DNA of 64,000 nucleotides from Acetoanaerobium pronyense (lineage in GTDB: Bacteria; Bacillota; Clostridia; Peptostreptococcales; Filifactoraceae). Positions 10,344 to 19,870 of this stretch are shown here, piece by piece (position 1 is the stretch's first letter; every line of letters starts with the position of its first letter). A program made the position numbers and the translations under genes. Below the pieces are notes generated by a model that saw only the letters and a program-made list of their open reading frames with translations, did no database searches and was not told the DNA's origin. The stretch lies in assembly GCF_017874355.1 (NCBI RefSeq), contig NZ_JAGGLI010000010.1, positions 22,764-86,763 on the forward strand, in the 5' to 3' direction.

Positions 10344-11570
10344 TTGAAGGTTGCCCTAGGGCTAATAACAAAATACATCAATAGCGATATATCTGTAATG
10401 GATTTCGTGAAAAACGCTCAAAAATTCGGACATAATATAGATGCTTTAATCATATGTTATTCTCATGGCTACGATAGAAGCTTTGTGGAAAACTTAGAAA
10501 AAGAATTTTCAAATACCTATTTAATAAAGGTAAATCATAGCTATGATATGGAAGGGGACCTTAGAAAACGAGGTATAAAGACTAAGGATTTCATGCCTCT
10601 TATATATTCAGATACCTTCGAAACCTATGGACTTTTGCCATATAGCACATATAGAAATACGGTTCTTATAAAGGCAATGCTCCTTGAGATGGATGTCCTT
10701 TTCTTTGTGGATACTGATGTATACCCTCTTTTACTCAAGAAAAAGAAGAGAGAGTCTTCTCTTCCTGATTATATATCTCTTGAAGACACCAAAGAGCTTG
10801 AGAATTATGAACTTGAAGAGATAGATTTTTTTGGAGAGCACTTTAAATACCTCAAAGATGAGGATGTGATGGTTACCACAAGTGACTATTCAGGATACTA
10901 TATAGTTCCTCCTATGGACTTTGATTATTTGGATGATTATATGAAAGGCCTCCAAAAGGAAGGGGCTCTTGATTTTGTAAAGAAATGCAAAGAAGAAAAA
11001 TGTATAGTATATGCAAATGAAGAGAGAAAACCTTTCAAAACAGATAAGTTCCTTGGTGGAAATATGGCAATCAAGCTTAAAGCATTTAGAAACCTTCCTC
11101 CGTTTTTTTCTTCAACCTATGTTGTAGCTGATGAGCTAGTTCTTACAAGAGGAGAAGATACTCTTATGGGAAATTTTGCAAAAAACAGTAATCTAAAGGC
11201 TGTAGATATAGACCTTCTTATATTTCATAACACCTATTCTGACTTTCCGAATCCCCCTGACATTCAAAGAAGCAAGGCCATTAGAGACAGATTTTATTAT
11301 GCATCCCTTGGATGGATTGGAAGAAATCCTTTTATGAATTATATAGATGGTAAAGACTATAGAGAGCTTTATAAATACCAGAGGGATCATCTTATAAAAA
11401 GCTCTGTCCATATGGCTAGATATCTGAAAGATAGAAGATTTCTTATAATGCCAAGAGCTATAGAAAACTCTATGGACGATCTTAAGCGAATACGTTCAGA
11501 ATACGAGCTTTCAATAGAAGGATTTGAAAAAATAAAGGACAGGCTTGTTTGCAGGAGGTGGCACAAATGA
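10344..11570 (+). CDS. Putative GT-A-type glycosyltransferase
   Basis: About 409 residues, first gene of a three-gene operon. A DxD-type metal/sugar-nucleotide motif is visible as FFVDTDVYP (DTD near residue 123) after an N-terminal strand-helix region, and GGNMAIKLKAF and RGEDTLMG resemble the acceptor half of GT-A folds. Transfer of a sugar from a nucleotide sugar is inferred from these motifs; substrate and acceptor are unknown. No membrane segment is seen. A TTG at 10344 has AAAGGAG 8 bases upstream; in-frame GTG 10335 and ATG 10338 lie on or beside that site. The stop overlaps the ATG of the next gene. Confidence 0.72.
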   Translation: MKVALGLITKYINSDISVMDFVKNAQKFGHNIDALIICYSHGYDRSFVENLEKEFSNTYLIKVNHSYDMEGDLRKRGIKTKDFMPLIYSDTFETYGLLPYSTYRNTVLIKAMLLEMDVLFFVDTDVYPLLLKKKKRESSLPDYISLEDTKELENYELEEIDFFGEHFKYLKDEDVMVTTSDYSGYYIVPPMDFDYLDDYMKGLQKEGALDFVKKCKEEKCIVYANEERKPFKTDKFLGGNMAIKLKAFRNLPPFFSSTYVVADELVLTRGEDTLMGNFAKNSNLKAVDIDLLIFHNTYSDFPNPPDIQRSKAIRDRFYYASLGWIGRNPFMNYIDGKDYRELYKYQRDHLIKSSVHMARYLKDRRFLIMPRAIENSMDDLKRIRSEYELSIEGFEKIKDRLVCRRWHK

Positions 11571-12763
11571 AGGTTTTAATAATTAATCATTTTCCACTAG
11601 AAGGTTCTGGAAGTGGAATATATACAAAAAATATTGCAAAAAAGCTCCATGATGAGGGTCATGAGGTACTTCTTATAGTTCCTGACCATTATGAAGTCAA
11701 GGCAGATTATAAGGTTAAGACTATACTTTTTAAAAATGAGGAAAATGAAAAATATGATTTGGATTTTAATTTTCCTTGTTTTACTACTCATCCGAGGAGT
11801 AACAAAACCTTTTATAATCTTACAGATGAGGAGATGAAAAAATATATAGATGCTATGCAAGGGGCAGTCGATGAGGCAGTAAGTGAGTTTAAGCCTGATA
11901 TAGCTCATTGTCAACATCTTTGGATAGGTCCTTACTGTGCATATAGGGCAGGTATTCCATATGTAGTAACCGCCCATGGCACTGACTTAAAAGGATTTGT
12001 GATAGATGAAAGGTATGTTCCCTATGCCCTTGAAGGGGGTAAACACGCTGGGAAGGTAATCACCATATCCAAGCAGGTAGACAAAGAAGTGGGAGAACTC
12101 TATAAAATCCCAAAAGAAAAGAGAACCCTTATATTAAACGGTTTTGATGAGGATATCTTCAATTTAAAAAATGTATCAAGAGAAGAAGTATTAAAGGAAT
12201 TTGGGATAAAGAGTCCAAAATACCTTGTTTCATTTGTAGGAAAGCTTGCAGATTTCAAGGGAGTGGATCTTCTTATAAGAGCTGCCAAGATATATGAAGA
12301 TGAGCTTGGGGATGTCGCTACTTTGATTGTTGGACATGGAGAGCTCAAAGACCAGCTTATGGCATTAAAAGAAGAGCTAAACATCAAAAATCTTCACTTT
12401 CTTGGACACCAAAATCAGGAAAAGGTGGCTGATATATACAATGTTGCCGATGTCTCAACTGTACCATCCAGAAAGGAGCCTTTTGGACTTGTTGCTATAG
12501 AGGCTCTTGCCTGCGGGACTCCAGTTGTAGTTACAAGCGGAGGAGGACTTGTGGATTTTGTTGATGATTCAATAGGTACAGTAATAGATGAAGAGGATTT
12601 TATAGGTCTTGCAAATGGGATAATTAGTGAAATAAAAAGAGAAGATAAAAAAGAAAAAAGAGAAAGGGCACATAGATTTGCAATGGAGAATTTTTCTTGG
12701 AAAAGAGTCATAAAGGAAGTGACACAGGTTTACCAAGATGTGATTGAAGGAAAGGAGCTTTAA
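11567..12763 (+). CDS. GT4-family glycosyltransferase
   Basis: GT-B fold enzyme of 398 residues. The N-terminal half begins KVLIINHFPLEGSGSGIYT, with the glycine-rich turn typical of GT4. The C-terminal donor site has SFVGKLADFKGVDLLIRA and the E-x7-E pair (KEPFGLVAIEAL). It should transfer a sugar from an activated donor with retention of configuration; the product is unknown. The ATG at 11567 overlaps the previous stop (ATGA) and has AGGAGG 8 bases upstream, so translation is probably coupled. The gene after it starts one base past its stop. Confidence 0.92.
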   Translation: MKVLIINHFPLEGSGSGIYTKNIAKKLHDEGHEVLLIVPDHYEVKADYKVKTILFKNEENEKYDLDFNFPCFTTHPRSNKTFYNLTDEEMKKYIDAMQGAVDEAVSEFKPDIAHCQHLWIGPYCAYRAGIPYVVTAHGTDLKGFVIDERYVPYALEGGKHAGKVITISKQVDKEVGELYKIPKEKRTLILNGFDEDIFNLKNVSREEVLKEFGIKSPKYLVSFVGKLADFKGVDLLIRAAKIYEDELGDVATLIVGHGELKDQLMALKEELNIKNLHFLGHQNQEKVADIYNVADVSTVPSRKEPFGLVAIEALACGTPVVVTSGGGLVDFVDDSIGTVIDEEDFIGLANGIISEIKREDKKEKRERAHRFAMENFSWKRVIKEVTQVYQDVIEGKEL

Positions 12764-12764
12764 T

Positions 12765-14501
12765 ATGAGGACTGTAATGGTGATTCCAGTTTATTATTCA
12801 AGATCCAAAAAAGATGGACATGCGGAGGGTGATGCAGTATATGACCATCCAACGCCAATTGATGAAGATGGTACCCTCAAAAGAACCTTAGAAAGTATTA
12901 AAATCCTAAATAATCAGGATTTTCAGCTTGCGCTTATAGTATCTCCCACAAGTGAAGACCTTACTTCTTTAGCCAAAGAAAAAGTAAGAAAAATATTAGA
13001 AGAAGTGAAGCTTGATGTACAGACATTCGTTTTGACGCCGGATGAACTCAACCAAATTAAAGAGCTTGCCATGAAAAATAATACAAAGCAAGAAATTATT
13101 GATATTATGAATATAAAAGGCTATGCAAATGTAAGAAACATGTGCATATATGCGGCATATATTCTTGGCGCTGAGGTAGCTGTTCTTATAGACGATGATG
13201 AACTATTTGAAAAAGAAAATTTTATGGACTTAGCCACAGAATTTATAGGAGGAAGACTCTACGGCAAAACGATTGATGGTATCGCAGGCTATTATCTCAA
13301 TAAATATGGCAACTACTATGACGATGTAGACATAGAGCCGTGGATGACATACTGGGATAGATTTGGATACAAGGGAAAGGCTTTTGACAAGATAATAGGT
13401 CAACAGCCACGAATTAAGCTTACTCCATTTGCTTTTGGAGGAGCTATGGTAATACACAGAAATCTTTTCAAGACAGTGCCCTTTGATCCAAATATAACAA
13501 GAGGAGAGGATATAGACTATCTTATAAATGCAAAGATGTTTGGTTTTCATTTCTTCCTTGATAGAGAGCTTTCTATAAAGCATCTTCCACCTAAAAAGAC
13601 TCATCCAGTATGGAAGAGATTCAGAGAAGATATTTATAGATTCTTATATGAAAAGGCAAAGATTGATAGTCAGGTCGAGACTCCAAATATGAATATGGTA
13701 ACTGCAAAAGACTTTGACCCGTATCCAGGAAATTTTCTCACACATGAGCTTGAAGATATGATATTCAAAGCAAATATAATGCTTGCAATGGATTATTTCA
13801 GCAGTGGAGATGTAGAAGCGGCAAAGGAAACTATGAACAATATTTATCTTTCAAAATACGATGCAAAGCCTAAATTTAACGTTTTTCAAGAATTTCAAAG
13901 ACTTCAAAAAGACTGGAAAGGGCTACTTGCATTTACAAAGAAATATATGGTTGATATTAGAGAGATAATAAATGAAGCTGAGCTGGGATATGTAAAGAAG
14001 TATGAAAAGCAGGTCTTTGTAAAATCAATGCCTAGAGAAGAAATCGAATTGCTTCTAAAATCAATGGATTTCTTTAATGCACTTGAAGGAAGAGATGTAG
14101 AGACATTATCTGCAATTGCAAAAATACGCAGTTATCCTGAGGGAGCCTATGTAGGAAAAAGTGGCGAAAAAGTAAGGACTATGAGAATAGTTTCAAATGG
14201 TTCTGTTAGAATTGTCAAAGAGGATAATGATGGAGATCAGGTGGAGCTGGCTCATCTTAAAGAAGGGGAATATTTTGGAGAGACTATGGATAAGACATTT
14301 ATGTCCTATGTTGATATAATAGCATACGAAGATTCCGAATTAATTGAAATAGACCATGATGAGCTTTTGAGTCTTGTAGACTCAAATCCAATTCTAGGTA
14401 TGAGAATCTTTAAAATGTTAAATGCCAAACTTTCACTAAAACTTAAAAAGCTAAACGAAAAATATACAGATCTTACAGGCAGAGGCCAGAGTATATATTA
14501 G
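12765..14501 (+). CDS. Glycosyltransferase fused to a cyclic-nucleotide-binding-type domain
   Basis: 578 residues. The N-terminal 300 or so look like a GT-A glycosyltransferase: MRTVMVIPVYYSRS at the start, VLIDDDELF (DDD near 143-145) as the metal motif, and GGAMVIHR and TRGEDIDYL in the acceptor half. After a helical stretch of about 130 residues, residues about 436-555 resemble a Crp/Fnr cNMP-binding beta barrel (FFNALEGRDVETLSAIAK, then VSNGSVRIVKEDNDGD, then LKEGEYFGE) followed by helices. No DNA-binding HTH follows. The phosphate-cassette arginine expected after FGE is missing (ETMDKTFMSYVDI), so the ligand may not be a standard cNMP. The ATG at 12765 has AAAGGAG 7 bases upstream. Last gene of the operon. 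Confidence 0.82.
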   Translation: MRTVMVIPVYYSRSKKDGHAEGDAVYDHPTPIDEDGTLKRTLESIKILNNQDFQLALIVSPTSEDLTSLAKEKVRKILEEVKLDVQTFVLTPDELNQIKELAMKNNTKQEIIDIMNIKGYANVRNMCIYAAYILGAEVAVLIDDDELFEKENFMDLATEFIGGRLYGKTIDGIAGYYLNKYGNYYDDVDIEPWMTYWDRFGYKGKAFDKIIGQQPRIKLTPFAFGGAMVIHRNLFKTVPFDPNITRGEDIDYLINAKMFGFHFFLDRELSIKHLPPKKTHPVWKRFREDIYRFLYEKAKIDSQVETPNMNMVTAKDFDPYPGNFLTHELEDMIFKANIMLAMDYFSSGDVEAAKETMNNIYLSKYDAKPKFNVFQEFQRLQKDWKGLLAFTKKYMVDIREIINEAELGYVKKYEKQVFVKSMPREEIELLLKSMDFFNALEGRDVETLSAIAKIRSYPEGAYVGKSGEKVRTMRIVSNGSVRIVKEDNDGDQVELAHLKEGEYFGETMDKTFMSYVDIIAYEDSELIEIDHDELLSLVDSNPILGMRIFKMLNAKLSLKLKKLNEKYTDLTGRGQSIY

Positions 14502-14561
14502 CATTAAGAAAACCTCAAAAGTTAAAGGGCAATAAAATTATATTATGATTTTACGCAAAAT

Positions 14562-14593
14562 AAAAAGCTGGGAAATATTCCCAGCTTTTTTGT
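14562..14593. terminator. Bidirectional terminator
   Basis: A perfect stem (AAAAGCTGGG with CCCAGCTTTT) around a 7-base loop is flanked by A and T runs. It ends the glycosyltransferase operon and, on the other strand, pepA. Confidence 0.9.
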
Positions 14594-14637
14594 GTAATAA
14601 GCTTTTATATAATTTAAACCTTGATTTAAAAATAATT

Positions 14638-16137
14638 CTATCTGTGCTGCACTCTTTTAAAGAAGTTATAAAGAAGAGAAACTCCAGCTCCTGTACCCCC
14701 ACTTGGGCAATTTGCAGAAGGCTTGTCACTCCATGATGTTCCTGCAATATCAAGATGTACCCACGGAAGGTCTTTGGTGAATTCCTTTATAAATAATCCT
14801 GCAGTTATAGTACCTGCAAGTCTTCCAGCAGAGTTTTTAAGGTCTGCGACATCAGACTTTAGGAGTTTTTTGTAAGCTTCCTCCGCAGGAAGTCTCCATA
14901 TTTTTTCTCCAGATATCTTTGAAGCATCTTCCATTGTTTTGTACATATCATCATCAGAAGCTACACAAGATGTGATTTTATCTCCAAGAGCTACAAGAGC
15001 TGCTCCTGTAAGTGTAGCTATGTCAATAATTTTACTGACTCCTTCTTTTTCAATGGCATAGGTTACAGCATCTATAAGGGTAAGTCTTCCTTCGGCGTCA
15101 GTGTTATTCACCTCAATATATTTTCCAGCCATTGAACCAATCACATCTCCAGGTTTGTAGGCATGTCCAGAAATCATATTTTCGCAGGCTGCTACAACTG
15201 CAGTCACATTAACTTTCAAGCCTTGAGAAGCTATCATATTCATAGCACCTATAGTAGCAGCAGAACCGCCCATATCAGATTTCATAGTAAGCATTCCATC
15301 TGTAGGCTTGATTGAATATCCGCCACTGTCATAGGTAAGTCCTTTTCCGATTAATCCATAAACCTCATTGCTATTTGGGTTTCCTTCGTATTTCATTACT
15401 ATAAGCTTCATAGGCTCAGCGGAACCTTTAGCAACCGCAAGAAAAGCTTCCATTCCAAATGCTTCTATATCACTTTCATTGTGAATTTTCACAGAATATC
15501 CATATTCCTTGCCAAATTTTTCAGCTTCTTGAGCAAGCATCGAAGGAGTCATAATATTTGAGGGCTCGTTTACAAGATTTCTAGCTACACATATAGAGTG
15601 ACCTTCCATCATTCCTTCTGCAAGGCCTCTTTCTAGTTCTTCTATATCATCTTCATTGTGTACAAGGATATTTGCTTCCACGATTTCTTTAGTTTCTTCA
15701 TTTGCAGTCTTGTATGATAGAAAATCATAATCTCCAAGGATTACACTTTTAGCGATTTCGGCAACCATTTCACTCTTTGATATAGCACATGAGCTAAATA
15801 TCTGATGTATCTCAATAGCTTTGGATTTAAGTTTTTTAGCTTCCTTTACCGCAGAGGATATAGCCGCTTGAACTGTAAAAGCATCTGCACACTTTTCATT
15901 TCCTAGTCCTACTAGTATTACGTTTCTAGGATTTTCCTCTCGAGCAAGCCTAAATGACTCTATTTGGTCTTTTTTTCCGGTAAAGACCTCAGTTCTAAGT
16001 AGATGGCTAACCATTGCTTCTATGTCACTATCAAGATAAAGTAAATCTTCGGAAATCTCTATTCCTTCTGTAAAAGGTATTATAGCAGTATCACAAAGAG
16101 CTGTAGATTCTCCATGTTTGCTTATTCTTATATCCAT
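14638..16137 (-). CDS. pepA: Leucyl aminopeptidase (M17)
   Basis: Cytosolic hexameric two-metal aminopeptidase of 499 residues that removes N-terminal residues from peptides. The family signature NTDAEGRLTL and the metal-binding stretch KGLTYDSGGYSIKP are intact. An N-terminal macro-like domain covers about residues 1-170. The ATG at 16137 is chosen because AAAGGGG precedes it by 7-8 bases; an in-frame TTG lies six codons upstream. It fits an organism living on peptides, with the M14 peptidase and a chemoreceptor carrying a peptide-binding domain elsewhere in the window. It appears monocistronic and shares a terminator with the convergent glycosyltransferase operon. Confidence 0.95.
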   Translation of the reverse strand: MDIRISKHGESTALCDTAIIPFTEGIEISEDLLYLDSDIEAMVSHLLRTEVFTGKKDQIESFRLAREENPRNVILVGLGNEKCADAFTVQAAISSAVKEAKKLKSKAIEIHQIFSSCAISKSEMVAEIAKSVILGDYDFLSYKTANEETKEIVEANILVHNEDDIEELERGLAEGMMEGHSICVARNLVNEPSNIMTPSMLAQEAEKFGKEYGYSVKIHNESDIEAFGMEAFLAVAKGSAEPMKLIVMKYEGNPNSNEVYGLIGKGLTYDSGGYSIKPTDGMLTMKSDMGGSAATIGAMNMIASQGLKVNVTAVVAACENMISGHAYKPGDVIGSMAGKYIEVNNTDAEGRLTLIDAVTYAIEKEGVSKIIDIATLTGAALVALGDKITSCVASDDDMYKTMEDASKISGEKIWRLPAEEAYKKLLKSDVADLKNSAGRLAGTITAGLFIKEFTKDLPWVHLDIAGTSWSDKPSANCPSGGTGAGVSLLYNFFKRVQHR

Positions 16138-16362
16138 TTTTAAATCCCCTTTCAATTATAGTCAATATTAATAAGATTATACCCTAATAAAACTACACTG
16201 AACAGAACTATAAAGTTAATATTTAGAAATTTTTATACATATAGTATTTTCTGAAATCGTTGAATATATTATCTTTAATCATTTTGAAGGATTTTCCATT
16301 TCTTAGTAGAATTATAATAATGTGAAATACTTTAATAGTTATGCTTTGGGATGTGATAATTT

Positions 16363-16506
16363 ATGAAGGAAAAAGACATCTGCAGGGATATTCAAGCCAA
16401 ATCAGATTTTAGACGCGATTATGAGAGAAGAAGGATATCTTCTCTTCTCACAAAAGTTGTTCACAAAATAAAGGTTGAAAACACAAAAAAGACAAGTAAG
16501 CAATAA
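16363..16506 (+). CDS. Possible 47-residue basic protein or small transcript
   Basis: A short ATG frame starts MKEKDICRDIQAKS, is rich in Lys/Arg and ends inside the stem of a strong terminator. The ribosome site is weak (GGGATG about 12 bases upstream). A TATAAT at 16313-16318 suggests a promoter but I see no good -35 partner. The terminator shows that something is transcribed here independently of ctc. It may be a small protein or a small RNA of about 200 bases; I cannot tell which. Confidence 0.35.
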   Translation: MKEKDICRDIQAKSDFRRDYERRRISSLLTKVVHKIKVENTKKTSKQ

Positions 16507-16523
16507 ACTTACTTGTCTTTTTT
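16487..16523 (+). terminator. Intrinsic terminator upstream of ctc
   Basis: The perfect stem AAGACAAGTAAG with CTTACTTGTCTT around a 7-base loop is followed by six T. It closes a short transcription unit that begins around 16320 and ends before ctc. Confidence 0.88.
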
Positions 16524-16599
16524 GACTATAAATGTTAATTAGGGATGTGCATAGGGTAAAAGTACATAGAGCACTAAAATATGAAAGGAGAAATGGACC

Positions 16600-17193
16600 A
16601 TGAAAACACAAATCAGAGAAGAAAAACCTGCAGTAGTTAGAAATGAGGATATGATTCCGGGAGTACTATACGGTCATGAAATGGATCCCAAAAGTATAAA
16701 GGTACCAAGAAAAGAATTCTTCAAAGAGTATGAAAGACATGGGCAAAGTTCAGTTTTTTCTTGCGAGGTAGACGGAGAAAGCCATAAGGTTTATATCAAA
16801 GACATTCAAAGGGATGTACTTAACCATGAAAAAATAATCCATTTCGACCTCCTAAAAGTGACAGCTAAGGACAAGATTCATGCGAGAATACCAATACATC
16901 TTGAAGGTAAGGATTTTGTAGAAAAAGGTGGCCTTATAGTACAGCAAATACTTACAGAGCTAGATGCTAAGTATTCTATTAATGAAAGTCCAGAAGATAT
17001 AAATATAGATGTATCAAAAATGGTTGCAGGAGATACTATGCTGCTTTCAGATATAAAGCTTCCAGATTATCTTGAAGTTCTTGATGCTATGGACTCTGTG
17101 GTAGTAACAGTTACAGTTCCTAAAGTAGAGACTGAGTCTGATGAAGATGAGATTACTGAGCCTGAGGTTATAGGTCAAAAATCAGAAGAATAA
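16600..17193 (+). CDS. ctc: 50S ribosomal protein L25 / general stress protein Ctc
   Basis: Long-form L25 (TL5/Ctc) of 197 residues, binding 5S rRNA in the large subunit. The N-terminal L25 domain contains IPGVLYG near residue 20 and VYIKDIQRDVLNHEKIIHFD. The C-terminal TL5 beta domain runs from about residue 93 to 180, and the last 20 residues are acidic. AAAGGAG lies 9 bases before the chosen ATG; an in-frame ATG at 16594 is too close to the site. In Bacillus this gene is stress-induced; no stress promoter was recognised here. Terminators stand on both sides, so it is a single-gene unit. Confidence 0.93.
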   Translation: MKTQIREEKPAVVRNEDMIPGVLYGHEMDPKSIKVPRKEFFKEYERHGQSSVFSCEVDGESHKVYIKDIQRDVLNHEKIIHFDLLKVTAKDKIHARIPIHLEGKDFVEKGGLIVQQILTELDAKYSINESPEDINIDVSKMVAGDTMLLSDIKLPDYLEVLDAMDSVVVTVTVPKVETESDEDEITEPEVIGQKSEE

Positions 17194-17225
17194 AATCTGA
17201 AAAATTTTTATGATTTAATAAAATT

Positions 17226-17269
17226 AAAAGGATTTGCCTACCACTAGAGGGTATGCAAATCCTTTTTTT
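17226..17269. terminator. Bidirectional terminator between ctc and ilvE
   Basis: A 16-base inverted repeat (AAAGGATTTGCCTACC with GGTATGCAAATCCTTT, one mismatch) has a short loop and flanking T/A runs. It serves both convergent genes. Confidence 0.9.
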
Positions 17270-17279
17270 ATGCTATCTA

Positions 17280-18302
17280 CTATTTTACTTTATATATCCA
17301 GCCTTCAGGAGCCTCTACATCTCCAAACTGAATTCCGTAAAGTGTATCATAAAGCTTTTTAGTTACAGGGCCTACTTCTGTTTCACTATGGAATACATGT
17401 AGATTGCCTTTATGAGATATTCCTCCAATAGGAGTAATTACAGCAGCAGTACCACAAGCACCAGCTTCTTTGAATTCATCTAGATTGTCAACTAGTACGT
17501 CTCTTTCTTCTACATCCATTCCAAGATACTCCTTAGCTATGTGCATTAGAGAATACTTTGTAATACTTGGAAGTATAGATGGTGACTTTGGAGTTATGAA
17601 CTTATCATCTTTTGTAATTCCAAAGAAGTTAGCAGCTCCAACTTCTTCTATTTTAGTATGAGTTGCTGGGTCAAGATATATACAATCAGCAAAACCCTTT
17701 TTTACAGCTTCTTCGTGAGGCATAAGGCTTCCAGCGTAGTTTCCTCCAACCTTTGCAGCTCCTGTTCCGTAAGGAGCAGCTCTGTCAAAATCAGAAGTCA
17801 TAAAGTTTACTGGAGCAAGTCCACCTTTGAAGTATGGTCCTACAGGGGCACAAAATACGCAGAATAGATATTCTGGTGCAGGTCTTACCCCAAGATTGTC
17901 TCCAACTCCAATTAGAAATGGTCTAAGATAAAGAGTAGCACCAGTTCCATAAGGAGGTACAAATCTTTCATTAGCTTTTACTACTTGCATACATGCATCT
18001 ATAAATTTCTCAACAGGAAGCTCTGGCATCATGATTCTTTCATTACTTCTGTTCATTCTCTTTGCGTTTTCATCAGGTCTGAAAAGCTGGATGCTTCCAT
18101 CTTTTGCTCTATAAGCTTTTAGTCCTTCAAAGCACTGCTGTCCATAATGAAGCGCTGTTGCAGATTGAGCTATTGTTATAGTGTTTTCTTCAACTAGCTT
18201 ACCTTCATCCCATTGTCCGTCTTTATAGTATGATATGTAGCTGAAGTCTGTTTTCATATAGCTAAATCCAAGCTTTCCCCAGTCTATAGTTTCTGTACTC
18301 AT
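17280..18302 (-). CDS. ilvE: Branched-chain amino acid aminotransferase
   Basis: PLP enzyme of fold type IV, 340 residues, interconverting Leu/Ile/Val and their 2-oxo acids with glutamate/2-oxoglutarate. Family motifs include [25 protein letters not shown] and the PLP lysine region [21 protein letters not shown] and [10 protein letters not shown] bind the cofactor phosphate. The length fits the BCAT-II group. The ATG two codons inside the longest frame is chosen because GGGAGGG lies 8 bases upstream; the outer ATG is only 2 bases from the site. It is isolated from any ilv/leu operon, which suits a catabolic as well as a biosynthetic role. Confidence 0.96.
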   Translation of the reverse strand: MSTETIDWGKLGFSYMKTDFSYISYYKDGQWDEGKLVEENTITIAQSATALHYGQQCFEGLKAYRAKDGSIQLFRPDENAKRMNRSNERIMMPELPVEKFIDACMQVVKANERFVPPYGTGATLYLRPFLIGVGDNLGVRPAPEYLFCVFCAPVGPYFKGGLAPVNFMTSDFDRAAPYGTGAAKVGGNYAGSLMPHEEAVKKGFADCIYLDPATHTKIEEVGAANFFGITKDDKFITPKSPSILPSITKYSLMHIAKEYLGMDVEERDVLVDNLDEFKEAGACGTAAVITPIGGISHKGNLHVFHSETEVGPVTKKLYDTLYGIQFGDVEAPEGWIYKVK

Positions 18303-18474
18303 TATCATATCCCTCCCATTAGGTAATAGTTAAATACATTATAACATATAAAAAACGTTTGCCTAAAGATTAGAATATTCAAAAATATCAAGGCGGAAAT
18401 AGCTTTTATTAATAAAAATCTATAGGTTAGCTCAGAATGCTAAAAAGTATCTTTAATAAAAAATAAATTTAAAA

Positions 18475-18515
18475 AAGCTTCACTAAAGAAAAATTAATTT
18501 CTTTTAATGAAGCTT
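18475..18515 (-). terminator. Terminator of the NADH oxidase gene
   Basis: On the minus strand the stem GAAGCTTCATTAAAAGAAA pairs with its complement (two mismatches) and runs into a T-rich tract. It lies just after the oxidase stop. Confidence 0.8.
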
Positions 18516-18535
18516 CTTAATTTTAGATTAAGATT

Positions 18536-19870
18536 TTATTTTGCCGATATAGCCGCCATAGTAATATAGTTATATGGTTTATTAAAATGCGGAAGGAAGA
18601 ATATATCAGTAAGTGCAAGCTTGTCGATTGTAACCTGCTCTTGAATAGCAAGTGAGAACATATGAATTCCCATGGACATATCATGCTTTGATGCCATTTG
18701 AGCTCCTATTATTCTTCTTGTGTTTTTATCATAGACTATTCTTATCTTAACCTTTTCATTTCCTTCTTCTATAAACTCAGGTTTTTGAAAATCTTCAAAA
18801 TCTGTAGCCAAAGCATCGATTCCAAGGCCTATTGCTCTTTTTAAGGTAAGACCTGTAGATACCATCTTTAGGTCATATATTGCTATTCCGTTTGACCCTT
18901 GAACTCCTGGAGATTCTATGAAGCTTCCAGCAGCATTATGAGCTGCAACTATTGCAGATCTTACAGAGTTAGTAGCAAGAGCTATATAGTTAGTATCTTG
19001 GATTGAGTTATCGTAGACAGTTGCACAATCTCCAATAGCATATACATCTTCTATACTTGTCTGCTGCTTTTTATCAACAAGGTAAGCTCCATTTTTGAAA
19101 AGCTTTAGCTTGTCTTTTCCTAGCTCGTTATTTGGTCTAAATCCTATTGAAAGAATTACCATATCAGCTGGGTAAGTATTTTTGTCTGTAACTACCTCTT
19201 TGACCTTAGTATCTCCTTTTAGCTCAACCACAGTTTCTCCAAATGCAAGATTTATTCCATTTTCTCTAAGGTTTTCTCTCATCATATCAGTAAAAGGCTC
19301 GTCATAATAAGTTGGAAGGCATGTATCTGCAACATCTATAAGAGTCACATTTTTTCCATGTCTTTCAAAGGCTTCTGCAAGCTCTACTCCGATATATCCA
19401 GCACCTACAACGACAACATTTTTTATATCAGGATTTTCAAGTCTCGCAATTACATCTTGTGCATGCTGATAAAGCTTAACCTTTTGTACATTTTCAAGGT
19501 CTTTTCCAGGAAGATTTGGAATTATAGGAAGTGAACCTGTAGCTAGTATAAGCTTATCATAGTTTAAGCTAAATTCGTTTCCATCCATATCCTTTGCGTA
19601 TACAGCCTTGTGATCATAATCTATCTTTTCAGCTGGAGACTGCATATAAACCTTTGCTCCCAGTGATTCAAGTTGTTCTTTACTTGAGTAGAAAAGTCCC
19701 TCAGGTCCGCTTATTTGGTTTCCAATCCATAGAGCCATCCCGCATCCTAAAAAGCTGATGTTTGAGTTTGCATCAAGTACAGTAACCTCATGCTCTGGAT
19801 AATTAGTTAAAATGGTTTTTGCTGCAGAAGTTCCTGCGTGATTTGCCCCTACTATAAGTATTTTGCTCAT
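18536..19870 (-). CDS. nox: NADH oxidase (FAD-dependent, single redox cysteine)
   Basis: 444-residue pyridine-nucleotide disulfide oxidoreductase. The FAD site starts [11 protein letters not shown], the redox-active cysteine is C43 in [10 protein letters not shown], the NADH site is [14 protein letters not shown], and [11 protein letters not shown] closes the FAD domain. The SFLGCG context matches water-forming NADH oxidases (sulfenic-acid cysteine) better than CoA-disulfide reductases, but the two families are close. The likely role is oxygen detoxification and NAD+ regeneration in an anaerobe. AGGAGG precedes the ATG. The upstream region carries three AAAGTTAA-type octamers that could be regulatory. 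Single gene with its own terminator. Confidence 0.9.
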   Translation of the reverse strand: MSKILIVGANHAGTSAAKTILTNYPEHEVTVLDANSNISFLGCGMALWIGNQISGPEGLFYSSKEQLESLGAKVYMQSPAEKIDYDHKAVYAKDMDGNEFSLNYDKLILATGSLPIIPNLPGKDLENVQKVKLYQHAQDVIARLENPDIKNVVVVGAGYIGVELAEAFERHGKNVTLIDVADTCLPTYYDEPFTDMMRENLRENGINLAFGETVVELKGDTKVKEVVTDKNTYPADMVILSIGFRPNNELGKDKLKLFKNGAYLVDKKQQTSIEDVYAIGDCATVYDNSIQDTNYIALATNSVRSAIVAAHNAAGSFIESPGVQGSNGIAIYDLKMVSTGLTLKRAIGLGIDALATDFEDFQKPEFIEEGNEKVKIRIVYDKNTRRIIGAQMASKHDMSMGIHMFSLAIQEQVTIDKLALTDIFFLPHFNKPYNYITMAAISAK

